From Oscillospiraceae bacterium (GTDB taxonomy: Bacteria; Bacillota; Clostridia; Oscillospirales; Acutalibacteraceae): a DNA stretch of 12,384 nucleotides. The stretch spans positions 1-12,384 of the forward strand of contig JAISRF010000180.1 in assembly GCA_031273775.1 (NCBI GenBank). Reading direction: 5' to 3'. Below the pieces are notes generated by a model. It saw only the letters and a list, made by a program, of their open reading frames with translations, searched no databases and was not told the DNA's origin. Positions 7,514 through 12,384 of the stretch are shown here, piece after piece; the first letter of the stretch is position 1, and each line of letters begins with the position of its first letter. The position numbers and the translations under genes are program-made.

Positions 7514-10060
7514 TTGCTTCGAGGGTTCAATAAAAGCTTTTGTTTATGGCTTGTCTTGCCGTTTTTGCTGACGGCGGCTCCTGCCTTGGTGGAGGAAGCG
7601 AACGCCGCGGAAAACGTCGCCGCGCCCCGGTACAGTTCAGGCGCGGTGCGAAAGGCGGACGCTTACGCGTTTGAAAACGACGCGCTGCTGCTGCGGGTTG
7701 ACCCGGAAACGGCCGTGATGTCCCTGACGCAAAAGCGGTCGGGCGCGGTTTGGTCCACCAACCCGCCGAAAGAGGTTTTGGATTCGCTCAACACCACCCA
7801 AAAGAAGAATCTCGCCTCGCAGCTCACGGTTTCCTACACCGACATTCAAAACAACAATGCGACCATGGACAGCTACACCGAAAGCGTTTTGAAAAAACAG
7901 TTTACCGTCGTGGAAATTGAAAACGGCGTCCGCATCGGTTACGTAATCGGAAGCGAGTCGCTGATTGTGCCGCAGGTGATGGAGCGGACAGAATTTGAAG
8001 GCTATCTGCAAAAGCTCGACGACACAAAACGCGCTTACGCTTTGCAGTATTACAAGCTTTACCGCTACGACGAGGTCGTCAAAGTGGAGGGCGGCGCTCG
8101 GGTTCTGGAAACCTATCCCGCACTGGAAAAAATGGATTTGTACGATTGCAACGCCGGTTCGGTTCGGATTCGCAACACCCTTTCGGCTTATTTTTCCGAA
8201 GCGGGAATGACTGCCTCCGCCATTCAAAAGGCTTATGAGCAGGTGGGGTACAAGGAAACGGTGGATCAGCGGCCGCGGTTTGAATTGGCGCTGGAATATA
8301 CTCTCGACGACCGCAGTCTGTCGGTGCGGATTCCCACGGAATCGGTGCAGTATGACCGCTCGGTTTATCATCTTCGGGAAATCAGCTTTTTAAAGCAGTT
8401 CGGTGCGCAAAAGCAAGGCAGTGACGGGTATCTGTTCGTGCCCGACGGATCGGGCGCGTTGATCGGGTTGGGAAAAAGCACCAACGACGTTTACTCACAA
8501 ATGATTTACGGCACCGATTACGCGCTCAGCCAAGAAAAATTCGGCGGTTACACCGAGCGGGCAGCTCTCCCGATTTTCGGGATCAAAAGCGGCCAAAGCG
8601 CGGTGCTCGGCGTGGTAGAGGAAAATGCCGCGATGGGTTCAATCACCGCCGGGAACGACGGCCAAAGCGATTACCTGTTCGCCTTTTGCAATTTTCGGGT
8701 GATGGCGGGTGAATTCCTGAGAATGGGCGACCGCTCGCAAAAGGGAATGTATGTGTTCACCAAAAAGCAAAGCGAAAGCGATTATTCGGTTCGATATTTC
8801 TTCCTTGAAAACGAAGACGCCGATTACAGCGGAATGGCCCGGTGTTACCGGGAAATCCTCTTTGGGGATCGGGAACCGCTTGACGGAAAGAACGCCGCCC
8901 CGCTGGTGGTGAAGGCCTACGGCGCGATTCCGGTGGAAACCAGTCTTGTGGGGATTCCTTACACTGCGGCCCGCGCCCTAACCGATTACAGTGAAGCGTC
9001 CAAAATGACGAAAGAGCTTCGGGACGCCGGCGTGGACAACGTGATTTTGCGTTACACGGGATGGTTCAACGGCGGGATGAAAAATTCCGCGCCCGCCAAA
9101 ATAAAATTGATCGGCAAGCTCGGGAGCAAAAAGGACTTTACCGCAATGCTCCGCGCCGTTTCGGACGGAGGAAACGCGGTGTTTCCGGAGGTTAATTTTT
9201 CCGCCGTGTCCGCCGACCGGTGGTTTGACGGCTTTTCCGCCTCCTCCGACGCGGCGCGGTATCTGGACAACACTCTCGCGAAAGTTTATGAATACAACGC
9301 GGCGACCCTGGACAAAGACGAGGACTCCTTCAGTTACGCGGTCAGTTCCGACCGCTACGAGCCGCTGGCCGAAAAATTCATGAACGCTTACGAAAAATAT
9401 GACGCGAAAGACTTGTTTATTTCCGGGTTTGACAGCGCGCTGAATTCAAATTTTTACCGCGGAAAGAACGAGCTGACCCGGGACGACGCACAAAAATCGG
9501 CGGAAAAAATGATGACCGCGCTGAAGAATCGGGGATATCGTCTGATGACCGATTACGGAAACGCTTATTTGCTTCCTTTTGTTTACGGCGTGACCGATAT
9601 TCCGCTGACCTCGAGCAATTACAACATGGAAATCCAGTCGGTGCCGTTTCTGGCAATGGTCTTGCACGGATACGCGGAATACACGGGCCGTCCGATGAAC
9701 CAGTCGGGCAACATGCGGCAGATGTTATTGGAATCGGTGGAAAACGGGGCTTCTTTGCAATATCTGCTGAATAAGGCCACCGTCGTTTCCACAAAGGGCA
9801 CCGCTTATTCTTATTTGTTCGCCTCGGATTTTGACCTTGAAAAGGAAAACGTGGTCAAGGCAGCCGCGGAGATGGAAGCCGTTTTGAAGCTGATCCGTCA
9901 AACGCGGATGACCGCGCACGTCGAGCTGAAAAACGGGCTCAGGGTTGTTTCTTACGAAAACGGCGTGCGGTGCGTTGTGAATTACCAAGACGAGCCGCTG
10001 GACTTTGAAGGCAAAACCGTCAGCCCGCGGGATTATTTGATTCTGGAGCGGGCGGATTGA
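7514..10060 (+). CDS. Secreted DUF5696-type protein, glycoside-hydrolase-like architecture
   Basis: 848 aa if the TTG at 7514 is used (851 aa from GTG 7505). A Sec signal peptide covers residues 1-31/32 (hydrophobic W-L-V-L-P-F-L-L, A-N-A-A cleavage region; Cys10 is not in a lipobox). Residues about 50-480 look like a beta-supersandwich of the kind that precedes the barrel in GH31/GH36/GH97-type enzymes: L-L-L-R-V-D-P-E-T near its start and L-F-V-P-D-G-S-G-A-L later. Residues about 490-740 alternate strands and helices like a TIM barrel, with acidic residues at strand ends: E559 (F-P-E-V-N-F), D640 (S-G-F-D-S-A) and D680 (M-T-D-Y-G-N-A-Y). The C-terminal 100 residues look like a small beta domain. 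I match it to DUF5696 from memory of similar proteins beside YIP1 and sugar ABC genes in Paenibacillus and Clostridia. Enzyme activity is inference. It starts 30 bases after the NHL-YIP1 gene. Confidence 0.85.
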   Translation: MLRGFNKSFCLWLVLPFLLTAAPALVEEANAAENVAAPRYSSGAVRKADAYAFENDALLLRVDPETAVMSLTQKRSGAVWSTNPPKEVLDSLNTTQKKNLASQLTVSYTDIQNNNATMDSYTESVLKKQFTVVEIENGVRIGYVIGSESLIVPQVMERTEFEGYLQKLDDTKRAYALQYYKLYRYDEVVKVEGGARVLETYPALEKMDLYDCNAGSVRIRNTLSAYFSEAGMTASAIQKAYEQVGYKETVDQRPRFELALEYTLDDRSLSVRIPTESVQYDRSVYHLREISFLKQFGAQKQGSDGYLFVPDGSGALIGLGKSTNDVYSQMIYGTDYALSQEKFGGYTERAALPIFGIKSGQSAVLGVVEENAAMGSITAGNDGQSDYLFAFCNFRVMAGEFLRMGDRSQKGMYVFTKKQSESDYSVRYFFLENEDADYSGMARCYREILFGDREPLDGKNAAPLVVKAYGAIPVETSLVGIPYTAARALTDYSEASKMTKELRDAGVDNVILRYTGWFNGGMKNSAPAKIKLIGKLGSKKDFTAMLRAVSDGGNAVFPEVNFSAVSADRWFDGFSASSDAARYLDNTLAKVYEYNAATLDKDEDSFSYAVSSDRYEPLAEKFMNAYEKYDAKDLFISGFDSALNSNFYRGKNELTRDDAQKSAEKMMTALKNRGYRLMTDYGNAYLLPFVYGVTDIPLTSSNYNMEIQSVPFLAMVLHGYAEYTGRPMNQSGNMRQMLLESVENGASLQYLLNKATVVSTKGTAYSYLFASDFDLEKENVVKAAAEMEAVLKLIRQTRMTAHVELKNGLRVVSYENGVRCVVNYQDEPLDFEGKTVSPRDYLILERAD

Positions 10061-10090
10061 GTAATAATGGTGTGTTAAAGGGGGAGTTTC

Positions 10091-11020
10091 ATGAAAAGCA
10101 AGGGAAGCCGGAAGTTGCTGAACTATCGCGGACGGCGCAATCTGATGGGCTATTTTTTCTGCGCGCCGTTCATCCTCGGCTTTGTTTTGCTGTTCGCGAC
10201 CGCTTTCGCAAAATCCTTCGGGTTCAGCTTCAATGAAGTGATCACCGACATGAACGGCTATTCGCTGGAATACAAGGGTCTGGAATATTATCATTACGCC
10301 TTGTTTGTTGACCCGGAATTTGTCCGGGCGATTGTCGGCTCCATCAGCGGGCTGGCCAAGGACTTGATCATCATTTTGATTTATTCGCTGTTCATCGCGG
10401 TGCTTCTCAACAACCCGATGCCCGGGAAAACGCTGTTCCGCGCCATTTTCTTCCTCCCGGTCATCACCACCATCGGCGTCATCGCGACCCTTGAGCTTCG
10501 GGACAGCATGACCCAAGCGGCGATGGACACCACCTCCCAAAGCGTGTCCATGCTCACCGGGGCGGAGGATTTGGATTTATTTTCCTACATCGAAAGCTTG
10601 CTCAGCGCCATCAAAATCAGCCCCTCCATGACGAATGTGATTTTTGAGGCGGTTAATGGCATTTATCACATTATCACCCATTCCGGGATTCAGATCATCA
10701 TCTTTTTCGCGGGACTGCAATCCATTTCCCCCTCCATTTATGAGGCGGCGATGGTGGAAGGCTGCGGGCGGTGGGAGCAGTTTTGGAAAATCACCCTGCC
10801 GCTGGTCAGCCCACTCATTATGGTCAACGTGGTTTGGACGGTGGTGGATTATTTCATCAACCCGACCAATGAAGTGATGCAAAAAATATCTTCGCGGTTC
10901 GGCAGCGGGGAATACAGCCTTTCCTCGGCGATGTCTTTTATCAATTTCGCGGTCATGGGCGTGTTTGTGGCGGTTTTGCTGTTCGTGGTTAACAAGTTCA
11001 TCTTTTATGAAAACAAATAA
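10091..11020 (+). CDS. Sugar ABC transporter permease, MalF-like (second pair)
   Basis: 309 aa inner-membrane permease of a second CUT1-type importer. ATG 10091 follows an AAAGGGGGAG site by about 4-5 bases and lies 30 bases after the DUF5696 gene. Membrane segments are visible at about 20-45, 78-106, 115-135, 197-212 and beyond. The EAA loop is intact: E218-A-A-M-V-E-G224 with L-P at 236-237. Unlike the first MalF-like protein, it carries a largely polar stretch of about 55 residues (about 137-192) between the third and fourth membrane segments, rich in S, T, D and M, and it ends directly after its last membrane segment with Y-E-N-K. The sequence is clearly diverged from the first pair, so this is not a recent duplication. 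Its likely partner is the MalG-like gene 117 bases downstream. Confidence 0.93.
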   Translation: MKSKGSRKLLNYRGRRNLMGYFFCAPFILGFVLLFATAFAKSFGFSFNEVITDMNGYSLEYKGLEYYHYALFVDPEFVRAIVGSISGLAKDLIIILIYSLFIAVLLNNPMPGKTLFRAIFFLPVITTIGVIATLELRDSMTQAAMDTTSQSVSMLTGAEDLDLFSYIESLLSAIKISPSMTNVIFEAVNGIYHIITHSGIQIIIFFAGLQSISPSIYEAAMVEGCGRWEQFWKITLPLVSPLIMVNVVWTVVDYFINPTNEVMQKISSRFGSGEYSLSSAMSFINFAVMGVFVAVLLFVVNKFIFYENK

Positions 11021-11079
11021 AACGGTTTCAGATTTCAAGCGGCGGGGCTTGGCTCGGTTCGTAAACTCGCAAACGTTTC

Positions 11080-11110
11080 GCCCCAAAGGGCACCGGGCAA
11101 TTAAGCCCGG
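11080..11110 (+). repeat. Two small GC-rich hairpins upstream of the second MalG-like gene
   Basis: GCCC (11080-11083) pairs with GGGC (11088-11091), and CCGGGC (11093-11098) pairs exactly with GCCCGG (11105-11110) around an AATTAA loop. No T-run follows. They lie in the longest internal gap of the operon (11021-11137, 117 bases), 12 or more bases before the ribosome site at 11123-11129. They may stabilise or process the message; no function can be shown. Confidence 0.4.
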
Positions 11111-11122
11111 AGGGATTAAAAG

Positions 11123-11129
11123 AAGGAGG
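11123..11129 (+). promoter_or_regulatory. Strong ribosome binding site favouring ATG 11138
   Basis: A near-perfect AAGGAGG lies 8 bases before ATG 11138. TTG 11135 would have 5 bases of spacing and ATG 11141 would have 11. Confidence 0.65.
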
Positions 11130-11137
11130 GTGATTTG

Positions 11138-12058
11138 ATGATGCCGATTTCGGCGGCGGCTCGCGCGAAAATCAGCAAAATCGGGTTTCGGGTTGTGGTC
11201 TATCTGATTGTTATCTGCCTGTCTTACATCATCCTCTATCCGTTTATCATCAAGATTTTCGGATCCCTGCGCGGGGTGGAGGACATCAACGATTATGCGG
11301 TTCAGCTGATTCCCAAGCATTATTCCTTGGTCAATTTCACCTCGGCGATGACGGCGATGAAATTTCCCGCCGCGTTCACCAACTCGCTGCTGCTGTCCCT
11401 TTTGGTTTCTCTGCTTCAGGTGTTTTCGGCGGCAATGACGGGCTACGGACTTGCGCGGTTTCGGTTTTTGGGGAGAAGTGCGCTCTACGCGCTGGTGCTG
11501 ATCGTGTTGATGATCCCGGTTCAAACCACTATGACGGCGATGTTCCTGCAATTCCGCTATTTTGACTTTTTCGGTCTGTTCAACCTCATTTTGGGGCACC
11601 CGCTGAATCTAATCGACACGGTGGTTCCCTTTGCGCTTTTGTCGGTGACCGGATTTGGACTGAAAAACGGATTGTACATTTATTTGTCCATGCAAACCTT
11701 CCGCGACCTGCCAAAGGAACTCGACGAGGCGTCCGAGGTGGACGGCGCGGGGGCGATCAAAACCTTCTGGACAGTCATGCTGCCCAACGCACTCCCGGTG
11801 CTGATCACCGTGTTTCTGTTCTCGTTTTGCTGGCAGTGGACCGATTCTTATTACCCCAGTCTGTTCATCAACAAGTGGGATCTGCTTCCCCGGAACATCA
11901 TGTTTGTGGTCAGCTCCATTGTGAACGTGGAATCTATGCAAATCAGCGCGGCCACCAATGCGGGAATGCTGCTGATGATTTTACCGCTGGTGCTGTTATA
12001 TGTGGTGCTGCAACGGTTTTTTATCCAAGGAATCACGAAAAGTGGGATTGTGGGATAA
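11138..12058 (+). CDS. Carbohydrate ABC transporter permease, MalG-like (second pair)
   Basis: 306 aa permease subunit. Three starts stand in a row (TTG 11135, ATG 11138, ATG 11141); ATG 11138 has the best spacing from AAGGAGG. About six membrane segments, the first at roughly residues 16-41, followed by a short G-S-L-R turn and the periplasm-side type segment N-D-Y-A-V-Q-L-I-P-K-H-Y-S-L-V-N-F that is usual in this family. The EAA loop reads E197-A-S-E-V-D-G203 and ends at L-P (215-216), so coupling to an ATPase should be retained. It should pair with the 309-aa permease upstream. A further secreted protein gene starts 53 bases after its stop, probably within the same transcription unit. Confidence 0.94.
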   Translation: MMPISAAARAKISKIGFRVVVYLIVICLSYIILYPFIIKIFGSLRGVEDINDYAVQLIPKHYSLVNFTSAMTAMKFPAAFTNSLLLSLLVSLLQVFSAAMTGYGLARFRFLGRSALYALVLIVLMIPVQTTMTAMFLQFRYFDFFGLFNLILGHPLNLIDTVVPFALLSVTGFGLKNGLYIYLSMQTFRDLPKELDEASEVDGAGAIKTFWTVMLPNALPVLITVFLFSFCWQWTDSYYPSLFINKWDLLPRNIMFVVSSIVNVESMQISAATNAGMLLMILPLVLLYVVLQRFFIQGITKSGIVG

Positions 12059-12111
12059 GCCCGGTTTTGCTTTTCATTGAATTCATATTTTTTATAGAGA
12101 AGGGAAAAATC

Positions 12112-12384
12112 ATGTCAAAATCAATGCTCCAATGCCCCGGGAAATGGGTTCTTGCCACGGTGCTGGCGCTTGCGCTCTTGCTGGCGGTGTTCAGCGCGGG
12201 AGTGCTTGTGTCCGCCGAAACCATTTCGCCAACGCCGCCTCCTTTGTCCATACCTGACCCCGCCGGCTCTGACGCGGCGGGAGAAGCGCACTATGTTCCG
12301 TATAAACTCGATAACGCGGTCAGGAAAAGCGTATCCCTAAACACAAGTGATCTCATCAAGCTCAAGGATACAGCAGACACCGGA
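12112..12384 (+). CDS. N-terminus of a secreted protein, possibly the second solute-binding protein (3'-truncated by window edge)
   Basis: The frame runs open from ATG 12112 to the last base, 91 codons, with no stop. A GAGAAGGG site (about 12097-12104) lies 7 bases before the ATG. Residues 1-35 form a clear Sec signal peptide: a basic start, a long L/A/V core and a V-S-A cleavage site before E-T. A short proline- and threonine-rich linker (P-T-P-P-P) follows, then a polar stretch up to the window end. As in the first binding protein there is no lipobox: Cys8 precedes the hydrophobic core. The position after a permease pair suggests a binding protein or another secreted glycan-handling protein, but the domain that would decide is outside the window. 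It is missing from a simple complete-frame search because it has no stop here. Confidence 0.75.
   Translation, partial: MSKSMLQCPGKWVLATVLALALLLAVFSAGVLVSAETISPTPPPLSIPDPAGSDAAGEAHYVPYKLDNAVRKSVSLNTSDLIKLKDTADTG

Noticed and set aside
7637..8371. Minus-strand open frame of 244 codons inside the DUF5696 gene
   Set aside because: Antisense to the middle of a strong coding region with no domain evidence. Shadow.
9725..10540. Minus-strand open frame of 271 codons over the end of the DUF5696 gene and start of the next permease
   Set aside because: Antisense to two well-supported genes, low-complexity basic composition, no ribosome site or domain. Shadow.
11072..11080. AAACGTTT palindrome as an operator
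   Set aside because: Only 8 bp and not extended by its flanks; expected by chance at this length and without a second copy or a nearby promoter.
10577..11599. Long minus-strand open frame (340 codons) spanning both permeases of the second pair
   Set aside because: It overlaps two clear permease genes and their gap, is rich in R, H, Q and N, and has no recognisable domain or hydrophobic core. It is an antisense shadow caused by codon bias.
12059..12111. Possible terminator or promoter between the second permease pair and the last gene
   Set aside because: T-runs are present but only a 3-4 bp stem precedes them, and the TTATAG-like box lacks a well-spaced -35 element.

Overview
The window is a single plus-strand gene run with about 54% GC by eye, very short intergenic gaps, strong AAGGAGG/GGGG-type ribosome binding sites and several GTG/TTG starts. 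It carries MalF/MalG-type permeases, a very large solute-binding protein, a YIP1 fusion and a DUF5696 protein. Together these suggest a Bacillota genome, most likely a Clostridia (Oscillospirales-like) or Paenibacillus-like bacterium. The assignment rests on gene content and style; there is no rRNA or marker gene to confirm it.

Layout: (1) 1-378, the 3' end of a gene that begins upstream and encodes a beta-rich C-terminal domain. (2) 441-3308, a 955-residue secreted family-1 solute-binding protein preceded by two related CBM-like modules and a helical spacer. (3) 3334-4263 and 4307-5167, a MalF-like/MalG-like permease pair. (4) 5165-5256, an intergenic element that can fold in two mutually exclusive ways. 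(5) 5261-7483, a membrane protein made of a six-bladed NHL propeller, TPRs and a YIP1 membrane domain. (6) 7514-10060, a secreted DUF5696 protein that looks like a glycoside-hydrolase-type enzyme or lectin. (7) 10091-11020 and 11138-12058, a second MalF-like/MalG-like permease pair. (8) 12112-12384, the 5' end of another secreted protein, cut by the window edge.

Interpretation: this looks like a carbohydrate uptake operon with two importers, or one duplicated importer. It has dedicated secreted binding proteins but no ATPase gene in the window, so a shared MsmX/UgpC-type ATPase encoded elsewhere is likely. The DUF5696 and NHL-TPR-YIP1 proteins sit between the two permease pairs. They are the uncharacterised core and may process, sense or scaffold handling of a glycan at the outer face of the membrane. 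The substrate cannot be read from the sequence. No tRNA, rRNA, CRISPR array, insertion sequence or convincing terminator or promoter was seen, and no gene-free stretch exceeds about 120 bases.
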